A stretch of 28,774 nt of DNA from CAVRQM01 sp964250775 (GTDB lineage: Bacteria; Pseudomonadota; Alphaproteobacteria; Acetobacterales; Acetobacteraceae). The notes beneath the pieces are model-generated. The model had not been told where the DNA came from. It did not search any database and worked only from the letters and a program-made list of their open reading frames with translations. The number at the start of each line of letters is the position of its first letter. Positions within the stretch are counted from its first letter, which is position 1. The position numbers and the translations under genes are program-made. This document shows, piece by piece, positions 7,627 through 18,045 of this stretch. The DNA is taken from contig CAXUHK010000035.1 of the NCBI GenBank assembly GCA_964250775.1, positions 1 through 28,774 of the forward strand. Reading direction: 5' to 3'.

Positions 7627-10600
7627 ATGAAGAAGATTCGACGCAGCATCTCGGGGCGCATCGCCGGCTTCGCCCGCGACTGGTCGCTGCCACGCCAGTT
7701 CGCCGGCCAGGACCCGCTGGCCAAGGCGGCGGAGAGCACCGCGTCCAGGACGCTGCGCCCACGCCTGGAAGAAGCCGACACGGTCGGCACCAGCGTCTGC
7801 CCGTTCTGCGCGGTCGGTTGCGGCCAACTGGTCTACGCCAAGGGCGGCAAGCCCATCCACATCGAGGGCGACCCGCGCAGCCCGGTGAACCAGGGCACGC
7901 TCTGCCCCAAGGGCGCCAGCACGCTTGGCGTGCTGCTGTCGCCGCAGCGCATCAACAAGGTGCTGCACCGCGCGCCCTACGCGACCGAGTGGGAAGAAAA
8001 GCCGCTCGACTGGGCGATGGAGCGCATCGCGCAGTTGACCAAGCAGACCCGCGACGACAGCTTCGTGGAGCGGCTGCCGGACGGGCGCGTCGTGAACCAC
8101 GCGGTCGGGCTGGCCTCGCTCGGCGGCGCCACGCTGGACAACGAGGAAAACTACCTCATCAAGAAGCTGTTCGGCGGCGGCCTCGGCATGGTGAGCATCG
8201 AGAACCAAGCCAGGATCTGACACTCCTCCTCGGTGCCCAGTTTGGGCACCTCCTTCGGTCGCGGCGCCGCCACCATGTCCCTGTGGGACCTGGAGAACTC
8301 GGACTGCGTGGTGATCATGGGCTCCAACATGGCGGAGAACCACCCGATCGCGTTCCGCTTCGTGGTCGAGGCGAAGCGGCGCGGGGCCACCATCATCCAT
8401 GTCGACCCGCGCTTCACCCGCACGTCGGCGCTGGCCGACATCCACGCGCCGATCCGCTCGGGCAGCGACATCGCCTTCCTGGGCGGCATCATCCACCATC
8501 TGTTGGAGCGCGACCTGTGGTTCCGCGAGTTCGCGCTCGCCTACACCAACATCGCGCACATCATCGAAGACGGCTACCAGGACCCCGAGACGCATGACGG
8601 CCTGTTCTCCGGCTTCGACGCCGAGGCCAAGTCGTACGACGACGCGACTTGGCAGTACAAGGGCAAGACCGTCCCGTCACCCGTCTCCGAGAGCCGGGTG
8701 CAGACGCAGGAGCAGTCCGAAGGCAGCGACTTCGAGAGCATGACCGAGGGTCCGCCGCCCACGGACCCGACGCTGCAACACCCCAACTGCGTCTACCAGA
8801 TCATGCGCCGCCACTACGCCCGCTACACGCCGGAGATGGTGGAGCGCGTCACCGGCTGCCCCGCCGACACGTTCCTGCGCATCGCCGACGCGCTGGCGCG
8901 CAACTCGGGGCGCGAGCGCACCGGGGCGTTCTGCTACGCGGTCGGCTGGACGCACCACACCACCGGCGTGCAGATCATCCGCGCGGCTTCAATCATCCAG
9001 GGATTGCTCGGCAATGTCGGGCGGCCCGGAGGCGGCATCATGGCGCTGCGCGGCCACGTCAGCATCCAGGGCAGCACCGACATCCCGACGCTGTACAACA
9101 TGCTGCCGACCTACCTGCCGCAGCCCAACGCGTTCCACGACCACGCCACGCTGCGGGACTACCTGCGCGTCGAGACGCCGACGACGGGCTGGTGGAGCAA
9201 CATGCCCAAATACGTCGTGAGCCTGCTCAAGGCCTGGTACGGCGAGCACGCGCAGGCCGACAACGAGTACGGCTACCAGCATTTACCCAAGCTGACCGGC
9301 GACGTCTCGCAGCAGGTCATGACGATGTGCATGGTCGACGGCGTGGTGAAGGGCCAGTTCATCCTGGGCCAGAACCCGGTCGTGGGCGCGGTCAACTCCG
9401 ATTTCGTCGAGCGCGGGCTGTCGCGGCTCGACTGGATGGTGGTGCGCGACTTCGCCATGACCGAGACGGCGAACTTCTGGCAGAAAGGCCGCTTGGTGCA
9501 GCGCGGCGAGCTGGCGCCCGAGCAGATCGGCACTGAGATGTTCTTCCTGCCCTCGGCGCTCTCGGGGGAGAAGGACGGCACCGTGACCAACACCAGCCGG
9601 CTGGTGCAGTGGCACGACGCGGTGCTGGACGCGCCCGGCGACAGCCGCTCCGACCTCTGGTTCATCTACCATCTCGGCAAGCGCCTGAAACAGCTCTACG
9701 CCGACAGCGCCGAGCCGCGCGACGCGGCGATCCAGGCGCTCACCTGGCAATATCCCGAGCGGGGCGAGCGGGCCGAGCCGGACGCCGAGGCGGTGTTGCG
9801 CGAGATCAACGGCTACACCGTGGCCGACCGCAAGCCGGTCGCGCGCTACCATGACCTCAAGGACGACGGCAGCACCGCCAGCGGCGGCTGGATGTATTGC
9901 GGGATTTATCCACGCGACGGCCACAACGTCGCGCGTGGGCGGACGCCGGACAAGCCGGACGGCCCCGGCAGCCATCTCGGCTGGGCGTTCGCCTGGCCGT
10001 CCAACCGGCGCACGTTGTACAACCGCGCCTCGGCCGATCCGGCCGGCGCGCCCTGGTCCGAGCGCAAGAAGATGGTCTGGTGGGACGAGGGCGCCGCCAG
10101 ATGGACCGGGACCGACGTGCCGGACTTCGTGCCCACCACGCGCCCGGACTACCGCCCCGATTGGAGCAAGCACCCGCATGGCATGGCGGCGCTGAGCGGC
10201 GCCGCCCCGTTCATCATGGAGGCGGACGGCCTGTGCCAGTTGTTCGCGCCGACCGGCCTCAAGGACGGCCCGCTGCCGACGCATTACGAGCCGGTCGAGA
10301 GCCCGGTGGTGAACCCGATGTATGGGCAGCAGTTCAATCCCGGCGCCAAGCTGTGGACGCGCGAGGGCAACGAGCTGCACGCGCCGGCGGACCCGCGCTT
10401 CCCCTACGTGCTCACCACCTTCCGGCTGACCGAGCTGCATTGCGGCGGCGTGATGAGCCGCGTCACCCCGCACACCGCCGAGCTGCAACCGGAAGCCTTC
10501 GTCGAGATCGCCCCGGAACTGGCGCGCGAACTCGGCATCGTGCATCTCGGCTGGTCGGTGCTGTCCTCGTTGCGCGGCGACATCGAGGTGCGGGCGATGG

Positions 10601-10824
10601 TGACGCAGCGGGTGCGGCCGTTCACCATCGCGGGGCGCACGGTGCATCAGGTCGCGATGCCGTGGGTGTTCGGCTGGGAAGGCTACGCGCGCGGCGACAT
10701 CGCCAACGTGCTGCTGGCGATCACCGGCGACGCCAACACCAGCATCCACTCCACCAAGGCCGTGACCTGCGCGCTGCGGCCCGGCCGGCTGCCCAGCGCG
10801 GGGGGCACCAGCCGTGGCCAGTGA
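7627..10824 (+). CDS. fdhA: Formate dehydrogenase catalytic subunit, selenocysteine-containing
   Basis: The molybdenum/tungsten bis-pyranopterin subunit oxidising formate to CO2. It spans 1,065 residues if TGA 8218-8220 is read as selenocysteine (Sec198; E. coli FdnG has Sec196). Context is decisive: SIENQARI-U-HSSSVP then GTSFGRGAATM, matching the FdnG motif with Sec followed by His. Downstream, in the same frame, come DPRFTRTSALADIHAPIRSG and the rest of the molybdopterin domain. The 4Fe-4S site is Cys58, Cys61, Cys65 and Cys93 (CPFCAVGC, LCPKG). The N-terminus MKKIRRSISGRIAGF has two Arg but no hydrophobic Tat signal, unlike FdnG, which suggests a cytoplasm-facing enzyme. Automatic calling would split the gene into 7627-8220 and a fragment from 8233. 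It begins 64 bases after tRNA-Sec and overlaps the next small gene. Confidence 0.95.
8218..8250 (+). promoter_or_regulatory. Selenocysteine UGA codon and bacterial SECIS hairpin
   Basis: TGA at 8218-8220 is followed by 11 bases (8221-8231) and then a perfect 8-pair hairpin, GGTGCCCA (8232-8239) with TGGGCACC (8243-8250), around a GTT tip. If the last A-U pair opens, the loop is AGTTT. In E. coli the SelB-binding hairpin also begins about 11 bases after the UGA and needs a G in its tip, present here as G8240. The hairpin lies inside the coding frame. Confidence 0.88.
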
Positions 10825-11119
10825 CGCCCCGACCATGGACGAGGCGGCCCGCGAGGCGCTGGCCGAGCTGGACCGGGCGCTGGCGGCCAAGCCGCACGCC
10901 GAGGGCCACACCTTCTCGATGGCGGCGCTGCACCTGTCGCAACTGCGCGACCGGATGGCGGCGGAGCGTCGCACCGACGCGGCCGGCCGCCGTCGCCTCG
11001 AGCACGTCAATGCCGTCATCAGCGTCGTGCTGGCCGGCCATTTCCCGCTGGGCGCGGTGCCGTGGGCGGAACTGGAAAAGGCGCGCGGCTGGCTGGCCGA
11101 TCTGGTCGAGGCGGCATGA
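10814..11119 (+). CDS. Small helical protein in formate dehydrogenase operon, function unknown
   Basis: A 101-residue protein of no family I recognise. It is rich in Ala, Glu and Arg and looks all-helical: MDEAAREALAELDRALAAK, then a stretch containing FSMAALHLSQLRDRMAAE, a region LEHVNAVISVVLAGHFPLG that is more hydrophobic, and a final helix ELEKARGWLADLVEA. There is no cysteine, signal peptide or clear membrane span. The GTG at 10814 overlaps the end of fdhA by 11 bases; an ATG at 10835 is an alternative. Its stop overlaps the start of the next small gene (ATGA). Tight packing between fdhA and fdhB implies a role in assembly, maturation or stability of the dehydrogenase, which is inference from position only. 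It does not resemble FdhD or FdhE. Confidence 0.8.
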   Translation: MASDAPTMDEAAREALAELDRALAAKPHAEGHTFSMAALHLSQLRDRMAAERRTDAAGRRRLEHVNAVISVVLAGHFPLGAVPWAELEKARGWLADLVEAA

Positions 11120-11343
11120 CCGCCCGCACCATGACCGGGACCGTCACCATCGTCCAGGAAAGCCGCTTCCAGATGACCGACGACGCCGGCGTCTCGCATT
11201 TGTTCATCCTGAGCCCACGCGCCGCCGCCGAGACCGAGCAACTGCAAGCGTTGCAGCACCGGCAGGCGCGGGTCAGCGTGCGCTACAAGCCCGCGGCCAA
11301 CCTGATCGGCCACGTCGCCCACCGGATTTCACTGGTCGGTTGA
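11116..11343 (+). CDS. Small beta-rich protein in formate dehydrogenase operon, function unknown
   Basis: A 75-residue protein I do not recognise. Alternating strands (GTVTIVQESRFQMTDD, VSHLFILS, ARVSVRYKP, IGHVAHRISLVG) suggest a small beta-barrel, possibly OB-like; this is a guess from pattern. There are no cysteines, no signal peptide and no membrane span. The start at 11116 is chosen because its ATG overlaps the stop of the preceding gene by 4 bases, a coupling pattern; the frame itself is open from 11062. fdhB begins 10 bases after its stop. It is likely made together with the formate dehydrogenase subunits and may act with the 101-residue protein. Confidence 0.8.
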   Translation: MTARTMTGTVTIVQESRFQMTDDAGVSHLFILSPRAAAETEQLQALQHRQARVSVRYKPAANLIGHVAHRISLVG

Positions 11344-11353
11344 GGAACGCGCC

Positions 11354-12244
11354 ATGGATATGAATGCCCGAGTCCAGGACGAGACGCGCTCGCAGTTCGA
11401 CCGCGTGATCCCGAACGAATCGGAGCTGACCGCGCACGTGCTGATCGAGCCGGGCAAGTCGTACGGCTTCTTCACCGACACCACGGTCTGCATCGGTTGC
11501 AAGGCCTGCGAGGTCGCCTGCAAGGAGTGGAACAACCTGCCGGCCGACAACATCGGGCTGACCGGCCAGAGCTTCGACAACACCGGCTCGCTGTCGGCCA
11601 ACACCTGGCGGCACGTGGCGTTCGTGGAGCGGGCCGACGACGTCCGCCACAACGCGCAGCCGGCGTACCAGAGCGGCTGGCTGATGATGAGCGACGTCTG
11701 CAAGCACTGCCACAACCCGCCCTGCCTGGAGGCGTGCCCGACCGGCGCGCTGTTCAAGACCGAGTTCGACACCGTCGTCATCCAGCAGGATATCTGCAAC
11801 GGCTGCGGCTATTGCGTGCCGGCCTGCCCATTCGGCGTCGTCGACGTCAACGTGCTCGACGGCAAGGCGCACAAATGCACGCTGTGCTACGACCGGCTGA
11901 AGGGCGGGCTGGAGCCGGCCTGCGCCAAATCCTGCCCCACCGATTCGATCCAGTTCGGCGAGGTCTCGGTGTTGCAGGCACGGGCCGCCGAACGGGTCGA
12001 GCAACTGCATTCGGCGGGGGTCGCGAGCGCCTACCTGTATGGGGTGCCGGACTCGCCCGGCGCCACCGGCGACCTCGGCCACCTGAACGCGTTCTTCCTG
12101 CTGACCGAACGGCCGGAGGCGTACAACCTGCCGGCGGCGCCGACGCGCGCCTCCAACCGGGTCGCCCCCAGCCTAATGTCCGGGCTGGCGACCGTGGCGG
12201 GCCTGGCGCTCACGGCGTTCGCCCTGTTTGCCCGCCGGGATTGA
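11354..12244 (+). CDS. fdhB: Formate dehydrogenase iron-sulfur (beta) subunit
   Basis: A 296-residue ferredoxin-like subunit that passes electrons from FdhA to the membrane subunit. Four cysteine groups predict four 4Fe-4S clusters: CIGCKACEVACKEW (Cys46, 49, 52, 56), CKHCHNPPCLEACPTGA, CNGCGYCVPACPFG and CTLCYDRLKGG followed by ACAKSCPT. This arrangement matches FdnH/FdoH and related subunits. The C-terminus has one hydrophobic span, SGLATVAGLALTAFALFA, followed by RRD, so the protein is anchored by a single helix with a short charged tail. There is no N-terminal export signal. It lies 10 bases after the 75-residue gene and 8 bases before the NrfD gene. Confidence 0.95.
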   Translation: MDMNARVQDETRSQFDRVIPNESELTAHVLIEPGKSYGFFTDTTVCIGCKACEVACKEWNNLPADNIGLTGQSFDNTGSLSANTWRHVAFVERADDVRHNAQPAYQSGWLMMSDVCKHCHNPPCLEACPTGALFKTEFDTVVIQQDICNGCGYCVPACPFGVVDVNVLDGKAHKCTLCYDRLKGGLEPACAKSCPTDSIQFGEVSVLQARAAERVEQLHSAGVASAYLYGVPDSPGATGDLGHLNAFFLLTERPEAYNLPAAPTRASNRVAPSLMSGLATVAGLALTAFALFARRD

Positions 12245-12252
12245 GGTCCTCC

Positions 12253-13409
12253 ATGCCCGAAGGCATCGCCCTCCATGCGCCTGACGAGGAGCCGATCGTC
12301 CCACGTGACGCGCACGACACCGTGGCCCCGGCGGGCAAGTGGGACGGCCCGACCTATTACGGCCGCTCACAGCTCAAGCAGGCGCCGTTCGAGAACTGGG
12401 TGGTCGGCGGCTACATCTTCCTGGCCGGGCTGTCCGGCGCCTCGGCGGTGATATCGGCCATCGCCGGGGCATCGCGCGGGCGGGCCGCCGAGGACACGGT
12501 ACGGCGCGGGCGCTACCTCAGCCTGCTGGCGCCGACCCTCGGTTCGGCGCTGCTGGTCTGGGACCTGCACTCGCCGAAGCGGTTCTACAACATGCTGCGC
12601 ATCGCCAAGCGAACCTCGCCGATGTCGATCGGCACCTGGATCCTGATGGCCTTCAGCGGCTTCGCGACGGCGAGCGCCGCCGGCCAGTTCCTCGCCGACC
12701 GGGTGCCGAGGCTCGCCTGGATGCGCCGCGCCGCCACCGTGGCGCAGGCGNNNNNNNNNNCCCCCCCCCCGCCCTGCCCCGCCCCCCCGGGGGCCGGCGG
12801 CGCCCGGGCCGGCCCCGCCCCCCCCCGGGGGCCCCGCCCCCGGCCGCGATCGCCGGCGCCGGGCTCGCGACCTACACCGCCTCGCTGCTGTCGGCGACCA
12901 GCACGCCGCTCTGGGCGGCGGCGCCGCGCTCGCTGGCGGTCCGCTTCGGCTCGTCCTCGGTCGCGGCCGGCGCCGCGGCGCTGTCGCTCGGCGAGCGGTC
13001 GGCCTCGATGCGCCGCGCGTTGGACGGCATCGCCACGGCGGCATTGGCCACCGAACTACTGGCGACGATCGCCTCGCACAAGGCGTATCGCGAGCGGGAT
13101 GTCGAGGAGGCGCTCGACGGAACCTGGGGCCAGGTCGAGCAGGCGAGCACGCTGGGCGGCGTCGTGCTGCCGCTGGTGTTGCATGCGGCGTCGGCAAGCC
13201 TGTCGCGCCGGCCTGGCGGGTTATCCGGCGTGGCCTCGGCCGCGGCGCTGGCGGGCAGCCTGTTGCTGCGGGTCAGCGTGATGTCGGCGGGCGACGTCTC
13301 GGCCTCGCGACCGGACATCAGCTTCCGCTTCGCGCAGCCGAAGAACCTGCCCGGCCGCCGCCGCCACCGTATCAGGGCGAGTGCTGGGCGTGGTGCTTCA
13401 GGAAGCTGA
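12253..13409 (+). CDS. NrfD-like membrane subunit of formate dehydrogenase (split by assembly gap)
   Basis: A multi-span quinone-reactive subunit of the NrfD/PsrC family, here taking the place of the cytochrome b subunit FdnI. The first part, 12253-12750, reads KWDGPTYYGRSQLKQAPFE then NWVVGGYIFLAGLSGASAV, with LLVWDLHSPKRFYNMLRI and TSPMSIGTWILMAFSGFA, all typical of NrfD. The second part, from about 12841, continues in another frame: GLATYTASLLSATSTPLWAA, then LGGVVLPLVLHAAS, and ends with DISFRFAQPKNLP. The frame change coincides with 10 N and about 80 bases of C/G-rich junk, so it is an assembly fault, not a real frameshift. Its end overlaps the convergent hydrolase gene by 38 bases. No haem ligands are expected in this family. 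Confidence 0.85.
12751..12840. other. Assembly gap (10 N) plus C/G-rich low-quality sequence
   Basis: Ten N at 12751-12760 are followed by about 80 bases of C-runs and G-runs that do not encode NrfD-like protein. Normal coding sequence resumes near 12841 in a different frame. This is best read as a poor contig end. Confidence 0.85.
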
Positions 13410-14246
13410 GCACGGCGGGGTGGTAGCGGTCCACCGCGTCCCAGAACGGCAGGTGCCCGGAATTGCGGAACGTGACCAGTTCCGAGTTGGGTAGATGCTC
13501 GTGCGTGAGGCGCACGTATTCGGGTAGCACGTAGTCCCACTCGCTGGTGGTGAGCAGCGTCGGCACGGTGATGCGGCCGAGATCGGCCATGCGGTCCCAG
13601 TCGCGCAGGTTGCCGGAGCAGTTGTAGAAATGCGGCCCGAACATCGCCTTGAACGGGCCGTCGCCGATCCCCTCCTGCGCCATCGAGTCGAGCAACGGCG
13701 CCGGCCAGGTGTCCATCCGGCACATGTGGCGGTACATCAGCAGCGTGCGGGCGGCCTGGTACTCGGGGTGTGCCACACTGCCTTCGGCCTCGCGCAGCGC
13801 CATCATCCGCACCGTGTCCGGCCCCAGCGCCGCCTTCACGCGGTCGAAGCCGCGGATCAGCCGCGGCATGCTGGCGGCGATGTTGCCAATGACGAACGCC
13901 CGCACGTGGTCGAGGTGCCGCAGGCAATACTCCATGCCGAGGATGCCGCCCCAGGAATTGCCCAGCATCAGGAAGCGGTCCCAGCCGAGTTGCCGGCGCA
14001 CCTCCTCGACCTCGTCCACGAAGCGCGGCACGGCCCACAGCGAGGCGTCGTCCGGCCGGTCCGAGCGGCCGCAGCCGAGCTGGTCCCAGCTCACCACCTC
14101 GAAGCCTTCGGCGGCGTATTGCGTGTGCGCGTGGTAGACGTAGCCGCACGGCACGCCGGGGCCGCCATGGACGATCAAGAGCGGGATGCCGGAGCCGGTG
14201 CGATAGCCGGCCAGGCGGTGCGGCCCGAAGCGCAGGGTGAACTCTG

Positions 14247-14250
<4 letters not shown>
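13372..14250 (-). CDS. Proline iminopeptidase-like alpha/beta hydrolase (S33)
   Basis: A 292-residue alpha/beta hydrolase of peptidase family S33, which removes N-terminal proline or other residues from short peptides. It has the oxyanion motif HGGPG (residues 28-32), WDQLGCGRSDRP, the nucleophile elbow GNSWGG with Ser99, a late acidic residue in TTSEWDYVLPEY, and the catalytic His in FRNSGHLPFWD. There is no signal peptide, so it acts in the cytoplasm. Its ATG overlaps the stop of the upstream ATPase gene (ATGA at 14247-14250), making it the last gene of the peptide transporter operon. That position supports a role in hydrolysing the imported peptides. Exact substrate preference is unknown. 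Confidence 0.9.
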
Positions 14251-16228
<1,978 letters not shown>

Positions 16229-16230
16229 CG

Positions 16231-17115
16231 CTACAGCGTCCGTTGCCGCTGGCGCGGGTCGAGCAGGTCGCGCACGCCATCGCCGAACACGTTGAAGGCG
16301 ACGACTGTGACGAAGATCGCCAGCCCTGGCCCGACCACCAGCCAAGGGGCGCGGGTGATGTAGTTGCGCCCGGTGGACAGCATCAGTCCCCATTCCGGCG
16401 TCGGCGGCTGAGCGCCCAGGCCGAGGAAGCTCAGCGCCGCCGCCGAGAGCACCGCCGCCGAGAAACCCAGCGACGCCACCACGATCATCGGCGGCAGCAC
16501 GTTGGGCAGCAGGTGCCGCAGGATCACCCGCGCGTGGCTGGCGCCCACCACCTGCGCCGCGTCGACATACGGCTTCTGCCGTTCCGACAGCACGACGCCG
16601 TAGGTGACGCGGGCGTAGTACGGCACCGCGCTGATGCCGACCGCGATCATCGCGTTGGTGAGGTTGGGGCCGAGGAAGGCGACCAGGCCCAGCGCGATCA
16701 GCACGTCGGGGAAGGTGTACAGCAGGTCGATCGCGCGCATCAGCAGGCCCCCGAGCCAGCCGCCGGCATACGCGGCGATGGCGCCGAGGGCGACCCCGCA
16801 GGCCAGCCCGATGCCGACCGCGACGAGGCCGACGTAGAGCGTGAACCGCGCGCCGAACAGCACGCGGCTCAATATGTCGCGGCCGAACTCGTCGGTGCCG
16901 AGCCAGTGCGCGGCGCTGGCGGGGGACAGCCGGCGGCCGGTGCCGATCTGGTCGGGGCTGAACGGCGCGATCAGGGGCGCCAGCAACGCGAGCAGCACGA
17001 CCAGCAGGATCACCGTGCCACCGATCACCACCGAGCGGGACCGCAACACCCGCCGCCATGTGCCCGTCCGACGCTGCGCCGGCATCGCCGGCGCGGCCGC
17101 GATGGTGGCGCTCAC
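16231..17115 (-). CDS. Peptide ABC transporter permease, DppC type
   Basis: A 294-residue inner-membrane permease with about six spans. It has the N-terminal segment with LLALLAPLIAPFSPDQIG, then HWLGTDEFGRDILSRVLFG, which is diagnostic for the DppC/OppC group. The EAA loop that contacts the ATPase is KPYVDAAQVVGASHARVILR. The GTG start at 17115 overlaps the stop of the DppB-type gene (GTGA), and the stop is 2 bases before the DppD-type start. Together with the DppB partner it forms the translocation channel. Confidence 0.93.
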   Translation of the reverse strand: MSATIAAAPAMPAQRRTGTWRRVLRSRSVVIGGTVILLVVLLALLAPLIAPFSPDQIGTGRRLSPASAAHWLGTDEFGRDILSRVLFGARFTLYVGLVAVGIGLACGVALGAIAAYAGGWLGGLLMRAIDLLYTFPDVLIALGLVAFLGPNLTNAMIAVGISAVPYYARVTYGVVLSERQKPYVDAAQVVGASHARVILRHLLPNVLPPMIVVASLGFSAAVLSAAALSFLGLGAQPPTPEWGLMLSTGRNYITRAPWLVVGPGLAIFVTVVAFNVFGDGVRDLLDPRQRQRTL

Positions 17116-18035
17116 GCGACCGAAATCCGCGGGTCGAGCCAGGCGTAGGCGACGTCGAGCAGCACCGACACCAGCACGATGATGGTGGCGAACAGCAGGA
17201 TGAAGCCCTGGATCAGCGGGTAGTCGCGGTAGTTGATCGCCTGGATCGCGAGCCGGCCCAGCCCGTTCCAACTGAACACGTTCTCGACCACCACGGCGCC
17301 GCCCATCAGGTAGCCGAACACCACGCCGATGATGGTGACGACGCTGACCATCGCGGGCTTCAGCGCGTGGCGGGACATCACCAGCGTCTCCGGCAGGCCC
17401 TTGGCGCGCGCGGTGCGGATGAAGTCCTCGCTGAACACCTCGATCATCGCCGAGCGGGTCAGGCGCGCGATGATCGCCATGTAGGTGACGCCCAGCGTCA
17501 TCGCCGGCAGCACCATGCTGCGCCAGTCCTCGCCCGCCACCGGCAGCCAGTCCAGCGTCAGCGAGAACAGCAGCACCAGCATCAGCCCGAGCCAGAAGTT
17601 CGGCACCGACACGCCGGCGACCGCGAACAGCATCAGCGCGCTGTCCGCCCAACTGCCCTTCTTGTACGCCGCGAAGAAGCCCAGCGGCATCCCGAGGCCG
17701 ATCGCGATGGCCAGGCCCGCGAACGCCAGCGCGAAGGTGTTGGGCAGCCGCTCCAGCAGCAGGCGCAGCACCGGCTCGCCGCCGAACACCGAGCGCCCGA
17801 GGTCGCCCGTGAGCAGCCGGCCCATGTAATGGAAGTACTGCAGCGACAGCGGCAGGTCGAGGCCGAGGTTGTGCCGCATCGCCGCCAGTTGCTCCGGCGA
17901 CGGCGACGAGTTCTGCGCCATCATCATCGCCACCGGGTCGCCCGGGATCAGGTGGATCAACATGCAGACCAGGAAGCTCGAGATCAGCAGCGTCACCAGT
18001 GCCGTGCCGAGCCGGCGCAGGACGAAACGGGCCAT
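17112..18035 (-). CDS. Peptide ABC transporter permease, DppB type
   Basis: A 307-residue permease with about six spans and the N-terminus of the DppB/OppB family: FVLRRLGTALVTLLI, then HLIPGDPVAMM and LGLDLPLSLQYFHYMGRLL. The EAA loop is EDFIRTARAKGLPETLVMSR. It ends in LLDVAYAWLDPRI, the usual C-terminal motif. It starts 10 bases after the binding-protein stop, the first of a chain of 4-base overlaps. Confidence 0.93.
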   Translation of the reverse strand: MARFVLRRLGTALVTLLISSFLVCMLIHLIPGDPVAMMMAQNSSPSPEQLAAMRHNLGLDLPLSLQYFHYMGRLLTGDLGRSVFGGEPVLRLLLERLPNTFALAFAGLAIAIGLGMPLGFFAAYKKGSWADSALMLFAVAGVSVPNFWLGLMLVLLFSLTLDWLPVAGEDWRSMVLPAMTLGVTYMAIIARLTRSAMIEVFSEDFIRTARAKGLPETLVMSRHALKPAMVSVVTIIGVVFGYLMGGAVVVENVFSWNGLGRLAIQAINYRDYPLIQGFILLFATIIVLVSVLLDVAYAWLDPRISVA

Positions 18036-18045
18036 GACTATACGA

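Noticed and set aside
8218..8220. TGA as a true stop making two formate dehydrogenase fragments
   Set aside because: The motif context, the SECIS hairpin and the neighbouring selB, selD and tRNA-Sec all support selenocysteine.
12761..12840. C/G runs as quadruplex or regulatory elements
   Set aside because: They occur beside 10-N joins and inside coding genes, so they are assembly artefacts.
12253..13409. NrfD gene as a pseudogene
   Set aside because: The frame change coincides exactly with the gap and junk sequence; both halves are well conserved in character.
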